Shown here in pieces: positions 32,839-45,727 of a DNA stretch of 64,000 bases. Made by a program: the position numbers and the translations under genes. Position 1 is the first letter of the stretch; each line of letters starts with the position of its first letter. The notes under the pieces are model-generated. The model saw only the letters and a list, made by a program, of their open reading frames with translations, searched no databases and was not told the origin of the DNA. The stretch lies in the NCBI GenBank assembly GCA_032622095.1, contig CP136064.1:177706247-177770246 (forward strand). Direction: 5' to 3'. This stretch comes from Siphonodentalium dalli. Its lineage: Eukaryota; Mollusca; Scaphopoda; Gadilida; Siphonodentaliidae.

Positions 32839-35428
32839 TGATAGGTCGTCCAGTGAAGAGGATAGGACGTCCAGAATGTTTTACTCTCTTATGGATAGGT
32901 CGTCCACCAATGACATTAATTATTTTTCAGGTTCTTGGTTTCAATTGTCGCACGAATGCTTCTAACAAAATTGGTGTCTGTGTGTTTTATATTTTAAGCT
33001 ACAAAATCCGACTCCAAATCCAAAATTGTGAAAAAATTGCAAAAGTTTCGACATTTCACCACATATCGTTTGTCTGTAGAGTCATTTGCGCACACAATGA
33101 GTCCATAACAAGCATTCCTGGCTGGATATTTTTGCCCACCATAATGTTTTTTTCCAAATGCCGGTACAATCCAGTCGACGCCGAATCGACGCTAATAACA
33201 TAATGTCTGTTTCGATTCAGTGGTTGTTATTGTTGTTAAACTCCACCTATACACATATATGTGTGTGGGAATTACCAGGACAAGGGTACTCTTATACTTG
33301 AATTGAGGAATATTCACCCCCATCCAAGATGGCGACTCGAAATTGAAAAATTACCGAAAATCGCTGATTTTTACATCAGTGAGCGTTGTTGTCCAGCTCC
33401 ACCCATGCTTATTGTTATGCGTAGGAAATACTGAGGCGAAATACTTTGCTTATATATCTCATCCAACAACAAGTCCCACAAATCAAAGATGGCGTCCAAA
33501 ATGGCACATACAATTTGAAGAAAAAAATCACCTAAATTCCCTCATATTCTCATAAGTGGGTTATTGTCATGATATCTCCATCCATGCTTACAGTTGAGTT
33601 GGGAATACTGAGGAGAAGTAATTACCTTATATACCCTCCAAGAAACAGCTTCAGAGTTACAAGACGGTGACCGAAATTTGAAAACATTGATATTCCTTTA
33701 CTTTTTACAGTGGGCGTTATTCTTACGTGAATTACACCAATATTTACATGTGGGTATGGAACATTTATTAGAAGTATTCATATGAGTTGGGCAATTGACA
33801 CTCACAGCCAAGTGGCCGGCATTGTCACATAATTTCCACTGTCGTCAATAATGTAACACGAAAAGGTGCACAACATGTGCATCTGAAGATGTTTTAAATG
33901 GGAACAATTATATTATATTTGTTCCTTTTTGAAACGTCTTCAGACGCACAGCGCAGCTAGTAGTATATTGGGAAGAGGAAAGCCCACAATGTGGCATTTC
34001 GAATTCCATTTTCCAATAAACGCCGCCAATGTATGTAACCGTAGTTGCGCCTAATAGTCATATTATAACTTGCAAGATTCAGACATATATGGCACGAAAC
34101 GTGAGCATCGAAAACTATATATCCATTTGCCGTACCTTGGCTTATCACTGGTACACCTTGGTACGGCTGTTACACGCCCAATCTAGCGGCCGGATTCACG
34201 TCAGCCCTATACTTTTTTTTATACAAGTCAGCCCAATAATTCGCATTATCTGAATCATCATGCACCGACATATGATTTATGTACCGGCTCGTCTATACGT
34301 ATCGATATTATGACACAAGTGAAAATTAATATGTGAAAACATCGACGACTTTTCAATTTCTGGCCACCAATTTGGCCGCCATCTTGGCTGTGAGTATCTA
34401 TTGTCGAACCCAAACGAATACGTCGTATCAATGTCCCCTACCCACACGTCAATGTGGGTAGAATTCGCGTAACAGTAACTCCCATTGTCATAAAGTAAGG
34501 CGTGTCTTCAAATTTATATGTTACATTTTTAGCGCCATCTGGGATTTGGGAAACAATTTTTTTGACGAGATGTAAAGTTGTTACTTCGCATCAGTATTTC
34601 CAACTCAACTGTAACCATGGATGGAGTTGTCACCACAATAGCGGCCATTGACTATGAATATAAGGAATTTTCGGTGATTTTTCAAAATGTGTCCACCATT
34701 TTGGGTGACATTTTGGATTTGGGGGATTTTTTGTTGGATGAGAGGAAAGTACTTCGCTACTCACAACAGTAAGCATTGATGGAGTTGTCGTCACAATAAC
34801 GCTCACTGATGTGAAATCAGCGATTTTCGGTGACTTTTCAATTTCTGATCGTCGCCATTTTGACCGCCGTGTTGGATTCGAGTGAATATTCCTCAACTCA
34901 AGTATAAGATGAATCCAAGCCGCGGTATCTCTTATACATATATATGCATGGGTGGAGTTATAATAACAATAACAACCACTGAATTGAAACAGACATTGCG
35001 GTATTAGCGTCGATTCTGCGTTGACTTAATTATACCGGCATTCGGAAAAACGTGATTTCTGGCAAACATATCCTGCCAGGAATGCATATTATGGTTTCAT
35101 TGTGTGCGCAAATGACTTCTATCAGACAAATGTATAAATTCTCGCCATTATGCTCATGGGCACAATCCAAACTTGCACTTGCATTCCGCTTACATAGTGA
35201 CAATAGGCTTTCCGATCACGTGTTCTAAAACGCTTAACAAGTACATGTTTATGTGTAGTACCCAACGCCAGAGTAGAAACTGGCTGAAGGTAAGGTTAAA
35301 TTGACACTATGGCTAACTTCTGACTAGATATCAACAACTAAATGCGAACAAGTTATTTGTGGACGTCCTATCATTTTAATGTGGGACGACCTATCCCCTC
35401 AATAATTTTAAATGTGGACGTCCTATCC
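32839..35428. mobile_element. Large foldback element with triplicated terminal motif
   Basis: The arms (about 32839-33750 and 34500-35428) are imperfect reverse complements. Paired landmarks are cattcctggctggatattt / ctggcaaacatatcctgcca-type blocks, caatccagtcgacgccgaat-like blocks, gaggaatattcac / gtgaatattcctc, and repeated aagatggcg / cgccattt blocks. Each tip carries three copies of gataggtcgtcca or gataggacgtcca: 32840-32852, 32861-32873 and 32894-32906 on the left, and inverted copies at 35360-35372, about 35382-35395 and 35415-35427 on the right. Each arm also holds a degenerate tandem repeat of about 165 bp. There is no transposase frame; frames of 60-150 codons here are read-through. 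Confidence 0.85.
33878..33949. repeat. Inner palindrome near the foldback centre
   Basis: Arms of about 31 bp, gtgcatctgaagatg... and ...cgtcttcagacgcac, flank a 10-bp loop. It may be an independent small insertion in the loop of the large foldback. Confidence 0.7.
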
Positions 35429-35449
35429 GTATTATTTTTCACCACCGTG

Positions 35450-36470
35450 AGAAAAATGCAAATATGGAGACATCAATATATAGGTGAAATCACACGCGGT
35501 TTATCGTGAAAATTGATGAATATTGTCTGTAGATTTGTGGGACATGTGGGTATGGAGCAAAATAACATTAATAAATACTAAACACTAAAATGAAAGTGTG
35601 TGCATTCAACTGCAAATGTCGACAATAAATTATAAAGAATAAATAAAGAATAATTAACTAATACGCAATAAGATGCCGAAAATGGAAAACACATGCATAA
35701 AATATGCACTTACCGGACTAGTGCCCCCGGTATTTGCTACCGATATTGCCCTTTGTGGCTAAAAAAATTGTTTTTAAATGTGTCCGGTAAACAATGTTTG
35801 TGTCAAAATCAATCATTTGTCTGGACGAGTCATCCGGATACCCGATGTGATATAGTTTCGAATAAAAAATAAATCACTGGGTTTTCTCGGCATATGATTT
35901 GTATATATATAGCACGATGTATTCGTATTATATCATAATCATTAAAATTCCTTTATTCTGAAATAAATCATGGAATTTAAGTCACTTATAATACATCTGG
36001 TGGAATAGCAATGTTTATGTGCCGGAGATTATGATAAGCGTGTGCTGGTTATTTCACGGTTGTTGTTTTGATTCATCACGTTTTATTCGGTCAAGTACGT
36101 GGGCCGTATTTATCGTGCCTATTACATCCATACTCCAAAATGTTTCGAAGCCATCTATCATCTATCAAGCAAATAAACCGCGTTAGATGAGACATGGCTA
36201 GGCCATGTAGGCGAGTTATCGAGAGGTTACGACGCCGATAGAGTTTAGTTTTTATTATACGAACATGTTTGCCGAAAATCATTATACAAGGTCCTATAAA
36301 ACAAGAAGTCTGATCACGAACAATGATCAATACATCTGGCACACGTCATTTTTGTTATACGAGTTCAGTTTGAATTAACCTCTGTAATAAATTGCGCTAA
36401 AACTATATACGGATTTAAAACACAGTTCCTTTGTTCTCCCTGCCACATTATATCTCTGAATTGGCAGATT
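35450..36470. other. Unassigned AT-rich stretch
   Basis: No gene or repeat partner is recognised. Confidence 0.3.
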
Positions 36471-36477
36471 ATACAGC

Positions 36478-36880
36478 AACATAATAATAATAATAATAAT
36501 GCATATCATTTATATAGCGCTTATCCCTGGTGTAGCTCTAAGCGCTTACATTATTACCCCAGCTGTTTTTTATGAGTAATGCCGAGTCTTGTGCCTGCTG
36601 CCATTTTACAGGCGCTTCACTAGAGCGGCTTACGGATACCCAACAACCAGGTAGGCCTACCTATTTCTCGTCTAGGTACGACGAAGCGAGCACTGACCTT
36701 GCCCAAGGGTCAGAACCTGGCGCGAGATTTGAAACAGCGTGTGGCTATATATAACACACACACCGCTCAATTCAGCCAAGCCACTGTTGTGGAGACAATA
36801 GTCCACCGAGCGAGGCGCGAACTCACGCCGGTGCATTAACACCATTACAAGTCCGACACTCTACCCACTGGGCTACCACA
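36478..36880 (-). mobile_element. tRNA-derived SINE with ATT tail
   Basis: On the minus strand the first 78 nt look like a degenerate tRNA: an A box in tagcccagtgggtagagtg (about 36858-36876) and a B box in gagttcgcgcc (about 36813-36824), which would form the internal RNA polymerase III promoter. The body contains cttgggcaaggtcagtgctc. The end reads agcgctatataaatgatatg followed by (ATT)n, the kind of tail shared with partner LINEs in many aquatic animals. Length of about 400 bp fits a SINE. The anticodon region suggests a Thr-like ancestor, but weakly. Mobilisation would require a LINE supplying reverse transcriptase; whether the LINE in this window is the partner is unknown. Confidence 0.8.
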
Positions 36881-37687
36881 TCGAGCTCTCGTTGTGCGAA
36901 AACAGGGCTATTCTTTTTCCGAATGACTGTTTTCGGGACATGACAATCTGCGGGATATGGGATGGAATATGGAATAGAACGACAATCTGCGGAACAGAAT
37001 TTCAAATTGCGTGCAACGGCCGATATCTCGAGGAATACAGCACGTAGAGGGCTCCTTTTGGTATCTAACGAAAGGCCGATATTCGCCCTACCCACACATA
37101 TTAACCCCGCCACTTTTATATTAGGCGAGGCCGTAGGCCGAGCCTAATACTGATCTCGCTGAGCCTCACATGACACCATATCCGACCACTAAGCGTCCCG
37201 TGACGTATTTATTATGTCAGTGGACAAAATCCAGCATATCCATTTAATTAATCGTCGCCGTAATTTATTGTAATTTGGTAAGATAAATGTGTCGTCTATG
37301 GCCATTAAATTATGTAACGACGTCACAGCGACGCGTCATGGACGTTGAACGTCAACGAATTGAGTCAATGGCTAATTACCAGAAGTAGGACAACTTGTTG
37401 AGTTTGATAGTTAATTTATGAGTCTTTAGAAATCCTCAAATATATCGCATTCAGGTTTTGGTACATGGTAATATGTCTTTAAATTCACTGAAAATGATTT
37501 CCGACAGATATCCCCTTTCTTGGCGCCAAAATACACCAAAAATAATCCTGAGTTTCTGAAAAAACAAGATGGCGGATAAGCACCTAATATTGATTTCATA
37601 TTAGGTCACCGACCTAATATGGGTTAATATACCGTCACTATATATCGACGCTGATTGGATAATTGCAAGAGCTGACATAGTAAGAAA

Positions 37688-38697
37688 ATATTATCCGCCG
37701 TTCATACGCGTCGGAGGTTCTCATATGAACATTATTATCCGCCGGTCATACACGGGGGAGGTTCTCGTGGTCATACGCGGTGGAGGTTCTCATATTATCC
37801 GCTGGTCATATGCGGGGGAGGTTCTTATATTATTCGCCGGTCATACGTGGGGGAGGTCCTCATATTATCCGCCGGTCATTCGCAGGGGAGGTTCTTATAT
37901 GAACATATTATCCGCCGGTCATACTCGTGGGAGGTTCTCATATTATCCACTGGTCATACGCGTGGGAAATTCTCATATGAACATATTATCCGGCAGTCAT
38001 ACGCAGTGGAGGTTCTCATATTATCCGCCGGTCATAAGTGGGGGAGGTTCTCATATTATCCGCCGGTCATACGCGTGGGAGGTTCTCATATTATCTGCCG
38101 GTCATACGCGTGATAGGTTCTGATATGAACATATTATCCGCCGGTCATACGCGTGGGAGGTTCTCATATGAACATATTATCTGCCGGTCATACGCGGTGG
38201 AGGTTCTCATATTATCCGCCGGTCATACGCGGGGGAGGTTCTTATATTATTCGCCGGTCATACGCGGGGGAGGTCCTCATATTATTCGCCGGTCATACGC
38301 GTGGGAGGTTCTCATATTATCTGCCGGTCATACGCGTGAGAGGTTCTGATATGAACATATTATCCGCCGGTCATACGCGTGGGAGGTTCTCATATGAACA
38401 TATTATCAGCCGTTCATACGCGTCGGAGGTTCTCATATGAACATATTATCCGCCGGTCATATGCGGTGGAGGTTCTCATATTACCTGCTGGTCATACGCG
38501 TGTGAGGTTCTCATATGAACATATTATCTGCCGGTCATACGCGGTGGAGGTTCTCATATTATCCGCCGGTCATACGCGGGGAGGTTTTTATATTATTCGC
38601 CGGTCATACGCGGGGGAGGTCCTCATATTATTCGCCGGTCATACACGGGGGGAGGTTCTCATATTATCTGCTGGTCATATGCGGTGGAGGTTCTCAT
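37688..38697 (+). repeat. 35-bp satellite, forward arm
   Basis: The unit runs ggtcatacgcgggggaggtt and on to ctcatattatccgcc. Longer variants carry an extra tgaacat block. Roughly 27 units with point differences. Because 35 is not a multiple of three, each frame cycles through three 11-12-residue peptides, giving long open frames without stops; these are not genes. Confidence 0.95.
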
Positions 38698-39255
38698 ATG
38701 AGAACCTCACCCGCATTGACCGGCGGATAATATGAGAACCTCCCTCGCGTATGACTGGCGGATAATATGAACCTCCACCGCGTATAACCATCAGATAATA
38801 TGTTCATATGAGAATCTCCCCCGCGTATGACCGGCGGATAATATGTTCATATGAGAACCTCCCACGCGTATGACCGGCAGATAATATGAGAACCTCCCTC
38901 ACGTATGACCGGCGGATAATATGAGAACCTCCCCCGCATATGACCGGCGGATAACATGAGAACATCCACTGCGTATGACCGGGTGATAATATTTGAACCT
39001 CCCCTGCGTATGACCGGCAGATAATATAAGAACCACCGCTACGTTTGACCGGCGGATAATATGAGAACCTCCACCGCGTATGACCGGCGGATAATATGTT
39101 CATATCAGAACCTCCCACGCATATGACGGGCAGATATTGTGTTCATATGAGAACCCCCCCCCCGTGTATGACCAGCAGATAATATGTTCATATCAGAACC
39201 TCCCATGCGTATGACCGGCGGATAATATGAGAACCTCCCCGCGTATGACTGGTGG
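38698..39255 (-). repeat. 35-bp satellite, inverted arm
   Basis: The same unit on the opposite strand, about 14-15 copies. It joins the forward arm at a perfect 22-bp palindrome centred on cat|atg (38687-38708). Confidence 0.95.
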
Positions 39256-40709
39256 ACACGTAAGTTTTTAAGTCTATAAACACTATTTGATTTGAATATT
39301 ATTTCGAACAGTCTGACCATTGACATATTCATGCGTTCAAAACAGTTAATCTATTTTGTAACTTGGCTTGTAATCGCCGGGTACCGGCTTCCGCCATCTG
39401 GGCTTTTAGTCACAACTGAAATAAAAACTAAGCTCACGGTGCGAATTATAACAAATGATCGAAGAGCGCAAATCCCTTAAAAATCACACTTGATACGTCT
39501 TCTGATACATGGTGTATATTCGTATTTTGTGGATGAATTGCTGCTATGGGCGGCTTAGTTGGAACGATAAAACGGCTTCAGTGGACCATTCTATTTTTTC
39601 GAGAAAAAGTAGCGCTCTTTCTTGGAGCGAATTTCTGCAACAATTGCACTGCGTAGTGGTCCCATTTGGAACAAATAACATTCCCTGTGTCTAATCCTAC
39701 ATGTTGATATACTACGCGCCCCATTATATGGAATATATCAGCTGAAATCGATCCTGTAATTGTAAACGTCGAGTCTATTTTTAGCTGTTTTTTATCGGCT
39801 CGTGTTTGCGTGTTCGCCATTACAGTATTCGTAGCTAAAAACGAGTGCGCAGTATTCCACTGCGTCATTTGATACCTAAAACTTGTTATTTGCTAGCGTA
39901 TTCATCGAGAAATTTAAATTCTAAACATTGATGTCGAACGTAGTTTTCCGTGTTTCGTGGCACCTTCGCATGGGCGGGTTAATCGGTCTCTAGATGTATG
40001 TGCATAAATCACAGCTTCGCTCGAATTAATAGATTTGTGTTGTTCAATAGATGATAAACTTCATTTTATTACCAAGTTAGCTTGTGGTCATAGCGTTATG
40101 GCTGTAAAAATCCATTTCTACAGCTGTTCCACGGTCTTGATTTCGACAATTTTATGTTAGGTCAGTTGTCGACCAAATAATGCAACTTCTGGTGTCCAAT
40201 CAGTGGCGGGGTTAACATGTGTGGGTAGGGCGAATATCGGCCTTTCGTTAGACACCAAATAGGAGCCCTCTACGTGCTGTATTCCTCGAGATATCGGCCG
40301 TTGCACGCAATTTGAAATTCTGTTCCGCAGATTGTCGTTCTATTCCATATTCCATCCCATCCCGCAGATTGTCATGTCCCCTGTTTTCTCCAAATAAAGC
40401 AGAGTTATTGTTCCGCTGTGGACAATTTGACAGATAAAGTGAGGCGACGACTGTGTTTTAAGTCAGAAAATTAACTCTTGATCGAGCATTCGGCACAGAA
40501 CTAAGTTGGTCACTATCGCGGCCTGATGTGATCTGTGTCATAATGCCCACTCACTCGATAATTATCCCTTACATAATTTGGGTTACGAACGGCGAATACT
40601 TGCATTGCGGTCCCAGTTTAATCCACATGGAATTTAATGGAACAGCAGTTGTGGCCACCATAAGGCACATGCATGTGGTATAATAAATTCTCGAAAACTT
40701 GGTATTTAA

Positions 40710-41098
40710 GGGGGAGGTCAAGTGACCAATTTTGAATGGGGATTTCCATGAAAATCTGCGGAGCAAAAGTTACAGAGTTGCACATACTTTGAGTGTGACT
40801 TGATGTGGTATTGGGAACAAGAGGTATTTATCTATAGCTGGTCCGCTTGGAACTTGTTCCGTTATAATGTTGGTGTATTTATTTTTGAATTTTATATGTA
40901 AGTTATGTAATTCCAGAAAAAAAATTCTCAAAAATATATTTATTGCAAAATTTTATAATTTACCAAGCGGAACCGCCGATAAATAGCTGTTGTTTCCAAT
41001 ACGACATCAAGTCACACTCAGAAGTATGTGCAACTCTGTAACTTTTTCACCGCAGATTTGCATGGAAATCCCTATTCAAAATTCACTTGACCTCCCCC
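40710..41098. mobile_element. TTAA-flanked palindromic element, 389 bp
   Basis: Ends gggggaggtcaagtga and tcacttgacctccccc are flanked by TTAA on both sides (40706-40709 and 41099-41102). The arms extend about 140 bp each, with gcagatttgcatggaaat-type blocks and aagcgga at the inner ends. A TTAA duplication is the signature of piggyBac-type elements, but the terminal G run is not the usual piggyBac end, so the superfamily is open. No coding capacity. Confidence 0.85.
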
Positions 41099-41102
41099 TT
41101 AA

Positions 41103-42850
41103 TAAAGGCTCTTGGTGGTTTGAAGTCTCAATGATGAGGAATCCAGGGCATTTAATACTATAAATTAATCATTCTTAAATTGCCATATAGTAGATGAGAC
41201 AAAAGTCGGAGCTTTTTATGCATGTTTAAACTTGGGAATTCCGGTAAAATTCCGGTAATTGTATGGGTGATCCCGTTAATGATCAATAAGCCCTTGTTTA
41301 TAAGTAATGGTCATAGCATAAGTTTTTTTTTTACCGCAATCGACCAAGTCGAAGACGAGATTTATTCTAGTAAAGAACTATTCGAATGCTCTGACCGACT
41401 TAGAGCACAATTGACCGCACTTATTGAAATTAAACATGTAAGCTGGAAATCGTCATTGAGCATGCGTTGACCACGACACACAACCCGTGCGCTGGCGGAC
41501 AGTTACAAATGCAGATTTTCAAAATATGAACGGAAACGACCCGTGGCAGGGATGTATCGGCTAACGGGAGATAATCGCTACGTGGAAATTGTGTTTCTCC
41601 ATACGCTCCGGCCCGGTGGCTTATTATTCATAATCAATCCGATCAGCGCAAATCGCCAATCGAACGGATACCTGACTTAGTATTATATGCGGCTTTAAAC
41701 AATCGTGTCGGATGAAAGGCGAATTATAAAATGATAAAATCGTCGCGGGGTTGAACGATTAAAATGGATTACGTGCACACTAAACCTGTGACAATTGCGG
41801 TAGCAGAATTGGCGTCACAACACCATTAAGTCATTATGTCGGAAATGGGTCGCGAACTGTCACGATAGTGTCTGATAATCGATACAAGTTAAACATCTAA
41901 AGGCGATTTGAAAACGTTATAATTGTTAGAAGGACCACTCTGGTTTCGATGATATGAGATGCGTCACACTTGAGCTGCGTGACATAATTTGTCGATCACA
42001 AATAATGGTGAAGCCATTGGAAGCGAAACGTCCACACAAAAGGACATCCGGTGTTGGTCACATTATTATCCTGTTTAAAGAAACGACGCTCAGGATTTAT
42101 AATGCGAAAAACAAAATGGACTTTCGTTGTATTTACTCGCGATTGTACACACGCAGACGTGGTATAGACTTCCATGTCGGCTCTGGTGTATCCATTAGCC
42201 TTAGTATATATGCTGATTTAGTTGTTGACGGCCCACTTTAGGTTTAACCAAACCAGGCAATATGGCATCCGTGGGCTTGTTAACCCAATTTTGAAATTGG
42301 ATGGAGAGTATTAAAAACTTGATACAATTGACACAAAACAACTCAAATAGGTGTCATACGTATAGTAAATAACACTATACTGGTGGCATGTTTAAAAAAT
42401 GTATGTCATACTTACCAACAAACATTAACTTTGTGCGCACATAACTAGAGACATAACAGTCAGATAGATGGAATTGTCATTAAAAATTTCAACACTCACT
42501 CCAAAAGATAAGAATAAAGTCGTATTATGTTGTGTAACTATGGATTTCTCCACAAAACATTTAGTCCACCAGGATACAGAACAGCTGTGTCCAGTCCAGA
42601 TAAAACATTAAGCACAAAACTATTCAGAACGTCGGATACCTTGACCAAAACAACGTGATCAGAGATTAATCGACGGAAAAGTTGATAGTACAATGTTTTA
42701 GAGCTCCCTCTTTCAAATTGGATCCACGTGTAATATGCTTGTAGAATATGCTTGTATGTCATGTGATCTATGTATTAAGCGGAAATTTTGAATAGTGAGG
42801 TCAATTTTGATCTTCCGAGCAAAATGTTAAACTGGCAAGTGTTTCAGTAT
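41103..42850. other. Long stretch with no recognisable gene
   Basis: Unique-looking sequence. Frames at 41222-41470 and 41954-42241 (82 and 95 codons, plus strand) have no recognised motif. Confidence 0.35.
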
Positions 42851-42859
42851 GCCACGATC

Positions 42860-43201
42860 CAGGTATGTGGTAATGTGTAAATGGCATTACATTCCATCAT
42901 CTTTTCTCAGGTAATGCAACGTAATTTGTAATACATCATTTCCTGCAATTCAAGTAATTCAAAGTAGTACATTACTTCACAAAAAAATCATGTATATTTT
43001 GTCTTAAAGAAATACACTGATCATATGAATGTTAGTGAATGAGGTGTTCCTCTCCACATTATCAAGAATAATGAAGCCATAGTGAGAGTTACGATTCAGT
43101 TGTATAACTTATAAGTTTGAAAGTAATGATAATGGTAATTGTAATGCAGAAAATGGCAAGTACGGTAATTCATTACTTTGCAAGTAATGGACACATCCCT
43201 G
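42860..43201. mobile_element. hAT-like non-autonomous element, 342 bp
   Basis: Ends caggtatgtg and (inverted) cagggatgtg are imperfect terminal repeats. Flanks ccacgatc (42852-42859) and ccatgttc (43202-43209) agree at 6 of 8 positions, as expected for an old 8-bp target duplication. Subterminal gtaatg/cattac motifs recur many times on both sides, as is common in hAT elements where transposase binds subterminal repeats. Confidence 0.7.
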
Positions 43202-43209
43202 CCATGTTC

Positions 43210-44010
43210 CCAATATTATAATCAATAGTTATTTATCTTATGGATAGGTTTAAAGTGATGTGAAACGTAAATTGAACCTCACAATTGAGTTCCCTGCGTC
43301 ATTCTGTGGGAAGAGTGAATAAAATAACTCAGATACACGAAATCCCCCATCCTGAAGTCAGTTTGTACACATTATACGGCCATTCGGCTAACTATTTATA
43401 TTCATCAATCGTCCCGATTAATCTCACCATAATAACACGAAAATACAAACCGATGCGTTGTCTTGTGCAGTCACGGAAATGCCCGAGCACTTCCGACTCG
43501 ATTGGGATTGAATCGGGTTTCGTTCTCAGAAATGGCTTCTAGGGAGGATGACCGTTCGCTGGAATAGCGTCATGCACATCAGAATATTAAAGCGAAAAAC
43601 AAATTGACATCGCAATCGGTAGTCAATTCGACAGGGAAGGAATAGAAAGGGAATTGTTGCGTGAAATCACAAACGGAAGAACATTGGCCGAGTTAGTGGC
43701 AAAGATTATAATCGAACAGTGATCGAGAGGTAATAATTCCAAAATGTTACTATTTATAGAAAATTGTAAGCGCATTGACCGAATTTTTACATCAATCTGG
43801 CCGCAAGCACAGTACCGTGCAGAAAGAGTTGTCTTACTTTTGTAACTCAAAACTGTTTAATTACATTATACCTGTACAATAGTACAAATAATTGGTATTC
43901 AATATGCCAGTACAGAACATTTGTTAGCTCATTGGCCATGAAATGTTTTTAATGGCAAATTCTGTTGTCAAGCTTTAGTAAGCACTATTCATTCTGATGG
44001 ATGATAACTA
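43210..44010. other. Unassigned stretch
   Basis: No feature is recognised; short overlapping frames only. Confidence 0.3.
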
Positions 44011-44450
44011 TAATGGAAAGCCTTTTTCACATGTATTAGCTAATTGCACATTAGCGTAAGTGAATTACAATTAAGCGTAATGTATTACACTCAGGTGTAA
44101 TGAACACATATAAAGCGTACTTCACTTACGCTTAACCGTATGATGTAGATAAAGCATTACTCCTATGAGTAATAGAATTATGACTAGTGTGCTTAAGCGT
44201 AATTGATTAAAGTGTGCTTAAGCGTAATTGATTTACGCTTAAGCTCACTGGTCATTTATTTTCATTGATAGATTAATTACACTTAATCATAAATGAATTA
44301 TGCTTAAGCGATTATACGAGAAGCCGTTTTCACATTTATTCTGATTCTGCTTAATCGCAAATCATTTACGCTTAAGTGTAAATCATTTGCACTTAAGAGC
44401 AAATCATTTATACTTAAATACAAATCATATGCGCTTTAGCGGAAATAGTA

Positions 44451-45285
44451 TGGGAGGCCCTTTTCACATTTATTATTTATTTGCGCTTAAGCGCAAATAT
44501 TTGTGCTTAAGCATAAATCATTAAGTGCAAATATTTGTGCTTAAGCGTAAATCATTTGCGCTTAAGCACAAATATGTGTCTATCAATTTATTTGCGCTTA
44601 AGCGCAAATACCTAACACTCCATTACATCCCTCTGATGTGAATGATTGAGTCCATCTCATATTATATTAGCATGGGCCCATAGTAATAGCCCCATACAGA
44701 CTCGAAGTTGAAGAAAAAACATATTTCCATATGCATATCAGCATCTCTGTCCCTGGTGTCCCAAGATTTGGTGCCTCACTCCCAGAGCTCATGTATATTT
44801 TATTATCTCCTGCACAGATATATACCATTTCCATGGCCATAAATAGGGAATTAGGGGTTACTGGGGTTTGCTTCCCTCATATGGTGTACTCATTGACTTG
44901 AAGTTGGGGAAAAACCCCTATTTTCATAATATCAGCATCCCTGTCCCCAAGAATTTGTGTCGCCATCCCAGAGATATAGTATATTTTATAAAAGAGACAT
45001 ATCCTACACAGATCTATATCATTTCCATGGTCATAAAACAGATCTTGGGGTTTCTGGGGGATTGTTTCCCTCATATGGTGGGGCTATATCAACTTTAGTG
45101 ATGTGTTTAGGCCTGTGCCATGTAAAATTAATTCAGGGGGGATCATTGCATATTGATTTTTATTTGCGCTTAAGTGCAAATGATTTGCGCTTAAGCGCAA
45201 ATATGATCTATTTGCTTAATTGCAAATGATAGAGGTTATTTGCGCTTAAGCGTAAATAAATAATAAATGTGAAAAGGGCCTCCCA
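44451..45285. mobile_element. TA-flanked CTTAAG element, 835 bp
   Basis: The left end tgggaggcccttttcacatt and its inverse at the right end are flanked by TA (44449-44450 and 45286-45287). Next to each end are cttaag palindromes. The centre carries a direct duplication of about 190 bp (about 44700-44885 and 44890-45080, both with tttccatggccataa-like and cttccctcatatgg-like text) that is unrelated to the palindromes, possibly captured sequence. Confidence 0.8.
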
Positions 45286-45727
45286 TATAATAGATCACAT
45301 TTATGGCAATTTTTATGCTAAAGCGCAAATATATTATTAGACACATATTTTTTACGCTTGAGCGCAATTGATTTACACTAATAAATAATATATTTGAAAA
45401 GGCTGTCTCCCATGCGATTTCCTCTAAACTCAAATTTACTCTGGCAATAAGACATCAATCAAACATCGGTTTAGACTCCCCCATATACTATGAGATGGAC
45501 TCAATTATTCAGACAGAGGAAATCAGTTGGAGTTAGGTATTTGCTTAAGCATTATTCATATTAATTATGCTTAAGTGTAAATGAGTTCCGCGCTTAAGCG
45601 TAAATGAAGTACGCTTAAACGTAATTCATATACACTCTCATTGAACTCCCCTCAAGCTGAAATGGATGCAACCGCATTACTAATGCCAGTAACCTACATC
45701 AGGTTATACCAATATACATGAGGTATA

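Larger units (their letters stand above)
36935..40380. mobile_element. 3.4-kb foldback with satellite core
   Basis: End blocks of about 180 bp (36935-37114 and 40202-40380) are reverse complements differing at only about five positions. The midpoint between them is about 38658. The internal 35-bp satellite flips orientation at 38697/38698, some 40 bp from that midpoint, so the whole behaves as one symmetrical structure. The spacers between ends and core (37115-37687 and 39256-40201) are not obviously related and contain no gene. No target duplication was found by eye. Confidence 0.7.

Noticed and set aside
32763-33203. 146-codon plus-strand frame
   Set aside because: It crosses the tip motifs and arm of a foldback element and shows no domain.
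36800-36878. Possible true tRNA gene on the minus strand
   Set aside because: A and B boxes are present but the stems do not pair well and it is followed by a SINE body and ATT tail.
37725-38735. Overlapping open frames of 70-130 codons with repeating peptides
   Set aside because: They are translations of the 35-bp satellite in several frames; no start context, domain or unique sequence.
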